30,000 bases of DNA from Glandiceps talaboti (lineage: Eukaryota > Hemichordata > Enteropneusta > Spengelidae): positions 4,889,142 through 4,919,141 of the forward strand of contig NC_135565.1 of NCBI RefSeq assembly GCF_964340395.1. Direction: 5' to 3'. The position numbers were made by a program, and so were the translations under genes. Shown here piece after piece: positions 11,286 through 20,175 of this stretch. The stretch's first letter is position 1, and every line of letters starts with the position of its first letter. Under the pieces are notes generated by a model. That model made no database searches. It worked only from the letters and a program-made list of their open reading frames with translations, and had not been told where the DNA came from.

Positions 11286-11564
11286 CCCCATCTACACGTA
11301 GGTCGTCCTACCTGAGGCAGTCCCAAGTCCTACCTGGGGTAGGATAGATTTGTGTCTACACGTATAGGAAGGTTACAGCGTAGATGTCGCGCGTTCCGTC
11401 CTGACAGTACATAGGACGAAGTTAGGAGGGTTTCAGGAAACCTCTCAAAGGTGTCCTAAGTCAGGACAGTTTCAGGACGGTTTCAGGACGCGTTTGCGTC
11501 TACACGGGCTTCAGCCTATCCTGAATCCTACCTCAGGTAGGATTTTTAGTGCCGTGTAGACGGA
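11286..11564. mobile_element. MITE-like palindromic element
   Basis: The left end (CCATCTACACG at 11287-11297, then TCCTACCTGAGG) is repeated inverted at the right end (TCCTACCTCAGGTAGGA, then CGTGTAGACGG ending 11563). The word CTACACG also recurs inside, near 11355 and 11493, and TTTCAGGAC is repeated in the middle. It has no coding capacity. Target-site duplications are not clear. This fits a non-autonomous DNA transposon. Confidence 0.6.
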
Positions 11565-11723
11565 CTGTGTTTTACGTTTGTGTTTTGAAGGGTAACTAAC
11601 AACGCTGTACGCGTCATTAAGTGTACTCCTGCACGATAATGCTCCCGTACACGTACGCGTTCTAACGTGTATCAAATAAACCTCTCTGTACTCCTCTCTT
11701 ATAATAGAAATATGCAGTTAAGA

Positions 11724-11845
11724 ATTTATTTATTACGCTTCATCACAGGCAAGTCAAAATTACAGAGAAGATACTCTGACAAAACTGAAAGTATTTGTTT
11801 TCGAATGTATTTAATACGCTTCATCAGCAAGTCAAAATTACAGAA
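11724..11845. repeat. Direct duplication, ~80-bp spacing
   Basis: The segment TTA.TACGCTTCATCA followed by CAAGTCAAAATTACAGA occurs at about 11729-11766 and again at about 11809-11843, with small differences. The reverse strand of the first copy contains AATAAATAAA, a possible distal polyadenylation signal for the epoxide hydrolase gene. Confidence 0.7.
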
Positions 11846-11928
11846 TAAAAATAAAAATTAAAGTAAAACGTACGGTAGACTATAACAGGATAGAAAGACC
11901 ACACATATACCCAAAACAATAGCGACAA

Positions 11929-11972
11929 ACAAACAAACAAACAAACAAACAAACAAACAAACAAACAAACAA
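11929..11972. repeat. (ACAA)n microsatellite
   Basis: A pure ACAA tract, followed to about 12000 by imperfect CAATAAAAA repeats. Confidence 0.9.
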
Positions 11973-12410
11973 TAAAAACAATAAAAACAATAAAAACAAC
12001 AAAAGACAATATGTACAAGGAATGGACAAACAGGTGACAAGCACCTCTAATAGTGTCCAACCAACATCAAAAATACATCAGTTCTAAAATAAATCATCAA
12101 AGTGAAAGTATACCTGATATTAGTAACAAATTAATTGACATCAAACAATTTTGCACTGACGACATTTACAAACAGAAGACTATGTGCAGAAGCCAGTTGA
12201 TTCAAAAGAATTTACACACATCCGGTTATTAAAATGATGAAAGCATATATTGAAATGATGACACATTCTCAGCATATCTAATGTTGTGACTAAGCTGATT
12301 CAAAAGGGTTTTCTCCTAAACATATCCTACTTTTTTCTTTGTATTTGGTTTCTAAACTGGCAGCTATAACTCACTCACATAGGGCACTATTATTGAAGAA
12401 TGGATAAATT

Positions 12411-12618
12411 TTATTTTTTCTCTTCAACTTTTCTTACAAACTGTCTAAAATCTTCAGCTAAAAGCTCTGGTACTTCGAGAGCAGCAAAATGACCTCCAGT
12501 TGGAATCCTGGTATAACTGACAAGTTCAGGAAACATTTGTTTAGCCCAGGCATGTGGTATTTGGCCAAAGAGTTCATTTTTGAACATTGCTATGCCAGTA
12601 GGTACCCTCAATTTGTAA
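12411..12618 (-). CDS. EPHX1: Epoxide hydrolase coding exon 5 (catalytic Glu and His)
   Basis: The acceptor is ttgattttcag, just above 12618, and the stop is TAA at 12413-12411. It encodes residues 390-458, with Glu405 in the KNELFG context and His433 in TGGHFAA. An AATAAA overlaps the stop codon on the minus strand, and there is no other close polyadenylation signal. Confidence 0.95.
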
Positions 12619-14123
12619 CTGAAAATCAAAGCGGAAATATCAAAGTCAGTGAAAAGACATTCATCTGTGAACAATTAAGAAATCCACTATGCCCTCCTAG
12701 CATGACTTATCTGTGAAAATTTATCAGTATTGTATTATTTTTATCCTATAGAATGGCATTCCTGTCCTTCTATATAATACCGTTAAAACAGTCTTTTTCT
12801 GATTGTCTAGTCTGGTGTCAGCCAGTTATACACTAGACTAGCCTGGTGAATCATACGGGCATTATATATTGTAGATTGTATATGGCATGTCGCTCTGCGA
12901 TAACCGGCCTGCTCTATCCGGTTATGCATAAGAAATCTCAGTTTAGTTGTACTAAAAATGAACAAGTCTTCGTAGAAGACAAACCCCCGTTTAGTTTACT
13001 TACGTGTGACTAAACGAACACCATTAATAAGTGCATGTGGTATGCAAGAAATTAACTGATTTTGTTAAGTGACCCTGAAAGTCAAGGTTAAGGTCAAAGG
13101 ACAAAGCTCACATCTAGTTATGATGGGGTAGGCATTTGTATGAATTTTATATGTAATATAGTTTTGAGTTGTGCAATAACTATTTTTTAGCAACAGAATG
13201 ACCGCAATTCTGTAAAAATTGACATGAGCTCCAAGAACAACAATTGATCAAGAATATCCCTGTATGTATTATTGCGAACATTAGTTTAAAGAAGTTGAAC
13301 ATAAATGAACACCACTGATTGCATGTGATATGCAAGAAATAAATGATATTTGACAATTAACCTTGAAGGCCAAGGTCAGGGTCAAAGGTAAAGTATCACA
13401 AGATAGATTGTATCAGATAATATAAGGGTAAACACTTGAAAGTCTCTATGTTTTATAGTTTTTGATATAGACTTTCAAGTGTTTGCCCTTAAAAGTGATA
13501 TAGAAATTATTGATTTAGAAATCCAAATATGGCCACCATTCGGTCAAATTTGCATATATCGCAGAGCAAAATGACATACACATGTACCACATGATATGTC
13601 ACATATGTATGAATGAAATTGCATGTTACATGCCTGAGAAGTGAGGTATTACGGCCGAATGCATGGACGCACAGACGGCAAGTCAGAGCCCACTGTAGTA
13701 GCTAATAACAAGCAAATAAATTTGAGGAAAAACAATTCCTGACGGATTGGTGCCAGTCTATTTCTGTCCCTCACTGATCAGGAAAGCCAAGGTAAAATGC
13801 ACCAGTTAATCATCCATTCATGTGTACATACCAATAGTGGAACAAGGCAATTGCTACTTACTTTCTAATTCCCAAGAAAACTTGAAGAACAGATTCCTTA
13901 TAGAATCTCATTGATGATGCGATGTTACCATTAACCCAGTAAATCATAACATTTGTCAATACTTCATCTAGGGTGAAATACTTCTCCAATCCCCCATCCT
14001 CTAAATCCAGATTTTCTAAATTTGTCCATACACAAAACTTTTCCAGAATATATGCAGCCAGACCAACAGGAGAATCATTGAGGGCAAAACCTGTTAAAAA
14101 CACAGAAAGTGTGATTGAATATA

Positions 14124-14176
<53 letters not shown>

Positions 14177-14286
14177 GGATAGCCAGACCAACAGGAGAAA
14201 CATGATGACAAAACCTGTTAATGAACACAGAATGTATTATTGAATAAATCAATTATTCAATCGATCAATATATCAAACATTCAATT

Positions 14287-14335
<49 letters not shown>

Positions 14336-14336
14336 G

Positions 14337-14407
<71 letters not shown>

Positions 14408-17400
14408 CTAGAAGACTTTGGTTAGTAGCTTGTACATGCATACTGTCGATCATTCACCCGGGGCATCTGTTTTTCTTACATTCAATCACTCACATTGGAT
14501 GTTTGATTTTGTAACATGTAAATGTCTGAAGTCATTCACTCACCTAGGGTATCTGGTTTTGTAACATGTAAATGTATGAAGTAATTCACTCACCTGGGGT
14601 GTCTGGTTTTGTAAAATGTAAATATATAAAGCCAGTCACTCACCTGGGGTGTCTGGTTTAGAAACGTGTAAATGTATGAAGTCATTCACTCATCTAAAGT
14701 GTCTGGCTTTGTAACATGTAAATGTATGAAGTCATTCCCTCACCTCGGGTGTCTGGTTTTGTAATATGTTTAATGTATGAAGTCATTCACTCATCTAGGG
14801 TGTCTGGCTTTGTAACATGTAAATATATGAAGTCATTCACTCATCTAGAGTGTCTGGCTTTGTAACATGTAAATGTATGAAGTCATTCACTCATCTAGGG
14901 TGTTTGGCTTTGTAACATGTAAATGTATAAAGTCAATCACTCACCTAGGGTGTCTGGCTTTGTAACATGTAAATGTATGAAGTCAATCACTCACCTAGGG
15001 TGTCTGGCTTTGTAACATGTAAATGTATGAAGTCAATCACTCATCTAGGGTGTCTGGTTTTGTAACATGTAAATGTATGAAGTCGATCACTCACCTGGGG
15101 TGTCTGGTTTTGTACCATTTAAATGTATGAAGTCATTCACTAACATAGGGTGTCTGGTTTTGTAACATGTAAATGTATGAAGTCAATCACTCACCTGGGG
15201 TGTCTGGTTTTGTACCATTTAAATGTATGAAGTCATTCACTAACAAAGGGTGTCTGGTTTTGTAACATGTACATATAAAGTCAATCCCTCATCTAGGGTG
15301 TCTGGTTTTGTAACATGTAAATGTATGAAGTCATTCACTCACCTGGGGTGTCTGGTTTTGTAACATGTAAATGTATAAAGTCAATCACTCACATAGGGTG
15401 TCTGGTTTTGTAACATGTACATGTATGAAGTCATTCACTCACCTGGGTGTCTGGTTTTGTAACATGTAAATGTATGAAGTCATTCCCTCACCTGGGCTTT
15501 CTGGTTTTGTAACATGTAAATTATCAAGTCAATCACTCATCTAGGGTGTCTGGTTTTGTAACATGTAAATGTATGAAGTCATTCACTCACCTGGGGTGTC
15601 TGGTTTTGTACCATTTAAATGTATGAAGTCATTCCCTCACCTGGGCTTTCTGGTTTTGTAACATGTAAATGTATGAAGTCATTCACTCACCTGGGGTGTC
15701 TGGTTTTGTACCATTTAAATGTATGAAGTCATTCCCTCACCTGGGCTTTCTGGTTTTGTAACATGTAAATGTATGAAGTCATTCACTCACCTGGGGTGTC
15801 TGGTTTTGTATCATGTAAATGTATGAAGTCATTCACTCACCTGGGGTGTCTGGTTTTGTACCATTTAAATGTATGAAGTCATTCACTAACAAAGGGTGTC
15901 TGGTTTTGTAACATGTAAATTTAGAAAGTCAATCACTCATCTAGGGTGTCTGGTTTTGTAACATGTAAATGTATGAAGTCATTCACTCACCTGGGGTGTC
16001 TGGTTTTGTAACATGTAAATGTACGAAGTCTTCACTCACCTGGGGTGTCTGGTTTTGTAACATGTAAATACATAAAGTCATTCACTCACCTGGGGTGTCT
16101 GGTTTTGTAACATGTAAATGTATAACGTCAATCACTCATCTAGGGTGTCTGGTTTTGTACCATGTAAAAGTATGAAGTCATTCATTCGACTAGGGTGTCT
16201 TGTTTGTAAGGTGTAAAAGAACGATGTCATTTACTCACCTGGGGGATGTCTTGTCTTGGAATATAAATTTATGAAGTCAATCACTCACCTGGGGGGTCTG
16301 ATTTTGTAACATCAAGTGTATGAAGTCAATCAATCAACTGGGGTGCCTGGTTTTGTAACGTATAAATGTATGACGTCAATCACTCACCTGGGGTGTCTGG
16401 TTTTGTAGCTTGCAAGTGCATGTATCCTGTTTCTCTCAACATGGTTGTGAATTTTTCAAAGGCTGGGAAAACAAGATCTATATCTTCTTCATCAACAACC
16501 AGTGTAGGAAATACGCTTCCAATAATCAGCTTAGCAATGTGAAATGGTGGCGCTCCCATTGGCAAGTTGGTGTGGTAACCCAAAACGTGGCTGCATGAAG
16601 AGCAGAAATTAATTCATAGTAAACATAATAATAATAATAAAATGAAACAATTCATGTTGAGGGGCCAAGCAAACTCATTTGCTTGTGTAGAACAGTGAAT
16701 ATTAATTACCCAATTTGCATATTTATTGAAAATTATGAACTAAAATTGCTTGTCATTATGTACTTCAAATGTATACACAGCTATTCTTTTTCAACATGCC
16801 TAATTACGATTTTAATGTGACTAATTGTGTATTCGAGCAATCAGGTAAAGCCAGGGAAATACAAGTGGTTGTAAAAACCATCAGTAGATGAGGTGGATGA
16901 GCGACAATTTAAAAAAAAATCAAAATGTCAATTAATAGGATAGCGGAAATAGTGTAGTAGCATTAGTCATTCAAGTCTACATGTAGGCTAGCATATCCCA
17001 CGATTGCAGTGAGTGGTAATGGCTCTCCCAGGATATACTTTCTTTTCTACAGGGGTAATACATAATGTCATCACAGTTACAAGATCTTGAATCAGTATTC
17101 AACTTCATGTTGTCTAAAACCTTACACACAGCTAGCTGTAAGTAGGCCATTTTGTATGGGAACATCAATCTCAAATTAATTCGTTGCCCTTCGCACTATT
17201 TGCAGTTAGGAAACATGGTATTGAAAGATGCATGAGGTTATGCCAACTATGGGATTTAAATCAGGTAGAGGATGAATATCATTTTCTGTTAGTTTGTTCC
17301 CCTTTTTAATGTTGTGAGAACTAAGTATCTACCAAGTTTTTACTTTGAACCTGCAACTACTGATAAATTCATCAATTTACTTTCATCAGATAATGTGCAT

Positions 17401-19745
17401 ATTCTTCAATGTCTTGCTGTATTTACATTTCATGCAATGAAATTACGTAGAGAGCTTTATGTAAATTTATCATAATTTCATTTTAACATTTCCACTTACT
17501 TCATGTTTTCGTAATTATATCCTGTTTTGAACAATTAAGCAACTACATTTGTATTTTGGGTCAAATGCCTTGGATGTACAGACTAAAAGACCGCACTACT
17601 CAGTCAATCTTAAATAGACTACAATGTAATTCATACCTTAGTCTAGAATCCTATCATGTTGGGATGTTGCTCTTTATTTTTCTGCTACCCACACCTGGCA
17701 TATTTCGCTAGCAGCCATTTACTTTAAGGAAGCTACAGTCAGAAAGCATGTAAAAATTCATAGTTTTTTTTTTTAATTTCCCCGCTGTGAAGTGACGTCA
17801 ATAGCGTCAGCATTTAACTAGAAACAACTCGAAGGATCGAGCAATATAGCAGTAAGCATATATCTGTCATATTCAATCGTTGCTATGGTAACCGTAAACT
17901 ATTTTAGGTTTGAATAAACGATTCCTAGAGAACTGTCTGGCATAATAGTGGAAAACCGGGTACAACATCTCCACATGACTGGATTGTATGTTATACATAC
18001 CTTGGTTGAATTAGACCTAATGAGTTTCCAATACCTGAACCCCAATCACCACCTTGGACGTAATAACTCTCAAATCCCAACCTCACCATCAACTTATCAA
18101 AAACTCTAGCAGCTGCAAACATATCGAAACCTGTGATAAAATACAACATACATTGATTGTAATTTAATAGTGTTTACATAAGTAGGATCCCCACAAGGAA
18201 TGACAGACAAAAGTAGACTGACTGTTCAATAGATACACGTACACAAAATGTGGGTAAAACAGTCTCTAGATCTTAGATCATGTAACGCTTAACTAACGTT
18301 TCAAGCAATAACCCTTTATCAAAAATGAAGATTAATGTTAGAAAGCTGAAGAGATGGTCTATCCCAATGTTATGAAAATGTTATAGAGAATATACCTCAA
18401 ATCATAGAATGTTGAAAAAATAGAACTGAATGGTCAAAGAAAGCTCATCAAAAGTAGATAAAACAGACATGCGTACCAATGGAAATCCCACACATAGAAG
18501 AAAGGTGTTGGTGGTTAATTGTTAAGTTCATGAATTAACTTCATATTGCTCCAAAAACTTTGGTGAGCTACTTGAACATTTTGAAGTTAAGTTCATGAAC
18601 TTAGACTGAAGATTTGCACAGATGAGATTTCATCATACTTTTGAAGTTAGTAGTTAAATTGGTTACTAATTAATTAATAATTTAGTTATCATGTACAATA
18701 TATACTCACGGTCAGTATTTAAGCTAGAGAGTTACTGAGTTATATAAGAGCTCAGTCCCTGTAGAGGGCGACAATTTTTGTATCTCTTTTTTCATCATAA
18801 CACTGTATAAATGTTTAATGATTCTTTCAATTCATAATCATAACTTTAATAGTCTGATTGCCTTGAAATGACAGTTACAGTAGAAAGGAAACCATGAACC
18901 ATTTCTTTTAGAATTTCAGTTATAAATGATATTGTTCGCCAAGATAAGCACATGTGGTGCCACGATCTGTAAACAATGCCCACTTTTCAAATTTACTTTA
19001 CTGGGATACTTCATACAAATTATGGTACAAAATATAACAATCCTATGAACAAGTGTTACCAGATTTACCCCCTCTGTTGCAGTGTTACCATGGTTATCAA
19101 AACCACGCTTGTACACAATGTGGAACTATAATAAATACCTTGTTTATGAGGAGCTTCAGAGAAGCCATATCCAGGTATAGATGGACAGATAACTTCAAAC
19201 GCATCGTCTTCCGTACCACCGTGATTCAATGGATCGGTCAACATTGGAAGTATTTTGTAGAATTCGATAATGGAGCCGGGCCAGCCATGAATCATAAGTA
19301 GTGGTTTGATTTTTTCTTCTGCGATACCTCTTGGCTTGACATGAATGTAATGAACATCAATGCCTTCAATGTATGTTTTAAAATGTTCAAACTGATTAAG
19401 TTTTGCCTGCTGCTTCTTCCAATCATAACTATTCATCCAGTAGTCTACAACTTTTTGCATATAATTGGCGTTGAATCCATAATGAGACTTGACGTCTTCA
19501 AGTGGCTCAAAACGCCTAGATCGGCCTAATCTGAGCTTCAGGTCATTTATGACTGTATCGGGTACATTGATGTTGACTTGACGGATTGACGTATCTTCCT
19601 CCCCTTCTCCTCGTTCACCTCGACCCCACCAACCGTCACCGTATTCGGGTGGCTCTGAGCGAGACTGTGACATCAGCATTTTTCCAACAAATGTGCCTAT
19701 TACTATGGCAACAAGGAGGACACCTATTGTCAGCTTTATACCCAT
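12411..19745 (-). CDS. EPHX1: Microsomal-type epoxide hydrolase (five coding exons, complete)
   Basis: The coding exons are 19745-19139, 18130-18001, 16590-16388, 14090-13862 and 12618-12411. They sum to 1377 bases, 458 residues plus stop, with every junction GT-AG and every phase consistent; human EPHX1 is 455 residues. Family enzymes add water to xenobiotic and lipid epoxides at the endoplasmic reticulum, forming diols. Visible parts: a hydrophobic N-terminal anchor (about 4-24); the EHN lid region (about 55-140); oxyanion-hole motif HGWPG (153-157); PGYGFSEAP (191-199); nucleophile Asp231 in GGDWGS; lid tyrosines Tyr302 (GYMH) and Tyr377 (RFYKE); acid Glu405; base His433 in GGHFAA. ALNDSPVGLAAYILEKF is almost identical to the vertebrate enzyme as I know it. 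All catalytic residues are present, so I infer a working enzyme. The ATG directly follows a pyrimidine-rich ...tttgtag, suggesting a non-coding first exon upstream. Confidence 0.96.
12890..13017. other. Three small stem-loops in a row
   Basis: ATAACCGG pairs with CCGGTTAT around a 10-base loop (about 12901-12926). GTCTTC pairs with GAAGAC (about 12967-12981). CGTTTAGT pairs with ACTAAACG (about 12989-13017). All lie in the last intron of the epoxide hydrolase gene. They may be the end of an old mobile element that includes the duplicated block to the right. Confidence 0.35.
13014..13398. repeat. Duplicated ~95-bp block with nuclear-receptor-like half-sites
   Basis: Two related blocks, about 13014-13110 and 13303-13398, share a GCATGTG.TATGCAAGAAAT core and end in AGGTCA-like words. 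The first ends AGGTCAAAGGACA (13091-13103). The second ends AGGTCAGGGTCAAAGGTAA (13373-13391). Both match a one-base-spaced direct repeat of AGGTCA-type half-sites. The block sits in an intron and looks like part of a dispersed, non-autonomous repeat. Confidence 0.55.
13424..13490. repeat. 22-bp stem-loop
   Basis: AAGGGTAAACACTTGAAAGTCT (13424-13445) is repeated inverted at 13469-13490 with one mismatch, leaving a 23-base loop. This would form a strong intronic hairpin. Confidence 0.85.
13862..14090 (-). CDS. EPHX1: Epoxide hydrolase coding exon 4
   Basis: The acceptor is tttttaacag, above 14090, and the donor is gtaagtag, starting at 13861. It encodes residues 314-390, including ALNDSPVGLAAYILEKF and lid tyrosine Tyr377 in RFYKE. 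The first ~30 bases of this exon with its acceptor are partly copied in the adjacent intron at about 14180-14225. Confidence 0.96.
14127..14176. repeat. (CAAT)n tract 1
   Basis: A CAAT microsatellite about 36 bases into the intron beyond the exon 4 acceptor, between the real acceptor and its partial copy. Confidence 0.9.
14178..14258 (-). repeat. Partial copy of exon 4 start with its splice acceptor
   Basis: The plus-strand text agccagaccaacaggaga.a..atga...caaaacctgtta.. at about 14180-14222 repeats 14056-14096, which is the first part of exon 4 plus its acceptor. The match continues through aacacaga..gt.tgattgaat.aaatcaat into the intron. The copy keeps the acceptor AG on the minus strand but has lost some coding bases. 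It lies one CAAT tract away from the original, so it probably arose by tandem duplication. Confidence 0.8.
14284..14406. repeat. (CAAT)n tract 2
   Basis: A longer CAAT tract with one CAGT interruption near 14335. It lies between the partial exon 4 copy and the exon-3-derived minisatellite. Confidence 0.92.
14410..16387 (-). repeat. ~50-bp minisatellite derived from exon 3 end plus splice donor, ~39 copies
   Basis: On the minus strand each unit reads about 38 bases matching the end of epoxide hydrolase exon 3 (..ACAAAACCAGACACCCCAG) and then about 12 bases of intron (GTGAGTGATTGA). The array ends exactly at the real exon 3 boundary at 16388. By eye about 22 of 39 units keep the GTGAGT-type donor. 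Others carry ATGAGT (catctaggg on the plus strand) or worse. The most distal unit (14415-14460) shares bases such as gtagcttg with the true exon that the central units have lost, as expected if the array grew between two older end copies. Variants are interspersed, with unit lengths close to 50. Confidence 0.93.
16388..16590 (-). CDS. EPHX1: Epoxide hydrolase coding exon 3
   Basis: The acceptor is gctcttcatgcag, above 16590, and the donor is GTGAGTGA, starting at 16387. It encodes residues 246-314, from SHVLGYHTNL to KPDTPG, including lid tyrosine Tyr302 in GYMH. Reading past the donor gives Gly-Glu-stop, so missed splicing here would truncate the enzyme before Glu405 and His433. Its last ~38 bases seeded the intronic minisatellite. 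Confidence 0.96.
17165..17475 (+). pseudogene. LINE-like reverse transcriptase C-terminal remnant
   Basis: The plus strand encodes, in two frames, the tail found in many invertebrate retroelement ORFs: CQLWDLNQVEDEYHFLLVC (about 17239-17295) and then, after a frameshift near 17305, VRTKYLPSFY followed by LAVFTFHAMKLRREL, ending at TAA 17473-17475. The Cys-rich ...VEDEYHFLLVC.. LR.KYLP.. AM..R order is typical of the RT C-terminal region. Upstream text near 17165 (IRCPSHYLQ) may continue it with another shift. It is antisense to the host gene in intron 2, and broken, so not active. Confidence 0.75.
18001..18130 (-). CDS. EPHX1: Epoxide hydrolase coding exon 2 (nucleophile)
   Basis: The acceptor is tttatcacag, above 18130, and the donor is GTATGT, starting at 18000. 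It encodes residues 203-246, including the nucleophile-elbow motif VQGGDWGS with Asp231, which forms the covalent ester intermediate in this family. It is too short to stand out as an open frame on its own. Confidence 0.95.
18140..19060. other. Intron 1 of epoxide hydrolase gene: no other element recognised
   Basis: AT-rich intron sequence. A palindromic-looking stretch near 18525-18600 repeats GTTAAGTTCATGAA twice (about 18519-18533 and 18586-18600). A CGCCCTCTAC word lies at about 18763-18772 on the reverse strand. Confidence 0.4.
19139..19745 (-). CDS. EPHX1: Epoxide hydrolase coding exon 1 (anchor, EHN region, oxyanion hole)
   Basis: It starts at ATG 19745-19743 and ends with AAG|GTATTT, with GT at 19138-19137, leaving phase 1. 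It encodes 202 residues: a membrane anchor (4-24), a Gly/Glu/Arg-rich linker (about 31-51), the EHN region and HGWPGS (153-158). The bases before the ATG (ttgtttgtttgtag on the minus strand) look like a splice acceptor, so the ATG may open the second transcribed exon. Confidence 0.95.
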
Positions 19746-19836
19746 CTACAAACAAACAAAAATAAATCACACGTCACCGATTATCACTACTCATATCAGA
19801 GTACAAGTACAGTATTTCACTCAAGCTGCTTAAACA

Positions 19837-19850
19837 GCGCCCTCTATTGG
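19837..19850. promoter_or_regulatory. CTCF-like site
   Basis: GCGCCCTCTATTGG differs at one position from the CTCF core SYGCCMYCTRSTGG. It lies 90 bases upstream of the epoxide hydrolase ATG, between the gene and the kappaB-type array. One motif match alone is weak evidence. Confidence 0.3.
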
Positions 19851-19941
19851 TGACGGCTGTGTTAGTAGATGAAACAAAGTTTAACAGTCACCGTTTTCTA
19901 AGCTGTTTGCCAATTATCTACTGGATTGAATGTCTGTCTCT

Positions 19942-19972
19942 CTTTGTCTATCTGTCTGTCTGTCTGGCTGGC

Positions 19973-20007
<35 letters not shown>
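19942..20007. repeat. (TCTG)n microsatellite
   Basis: TCTG repeats with GGCTGG interruptions, lying between the epoxide hydrolase start and the large minisatellite. Confidence 0.9.
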
Positions 20008-20175
20008 ACTACTATCGTAATTATTCATGCAGTGAAGTTTTTTACTAGATTTGATTTGATTTGAGTATAAACATGGGATTCACCCTTTCTCACCATTTCC
20101 GATGGTTTTTCAGAGTTGTTTTATTTTCAAATATTTTTAAAGGAAATGTGTGTTAATTTGTCCTACGTGCATATA

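Noticed and set aside
12489-12716. Plus-strand frame over the epoxide hydrolase last exon
   Set aside because: It is the shadow of the minus-strand exon, which carries the catalytic Glu and His and fits by phase.
14410-16387. Tandemly duplicated full exons of the epoxide hydrolase gene
   Set aside because: Only about 38 exonic bases are in each unit, there is no acceptor, and the frame ends at once after each donor. These are not usable cassette exons.
16977-17174. Minus-strand 65-codon frame in intron 2 of the epoxide hydrolase gene as an extra exon
   Set aside because: The five identified exons already join in phase and give the expected family length. This stretch lies beside the plus-strand retroelement remnant.
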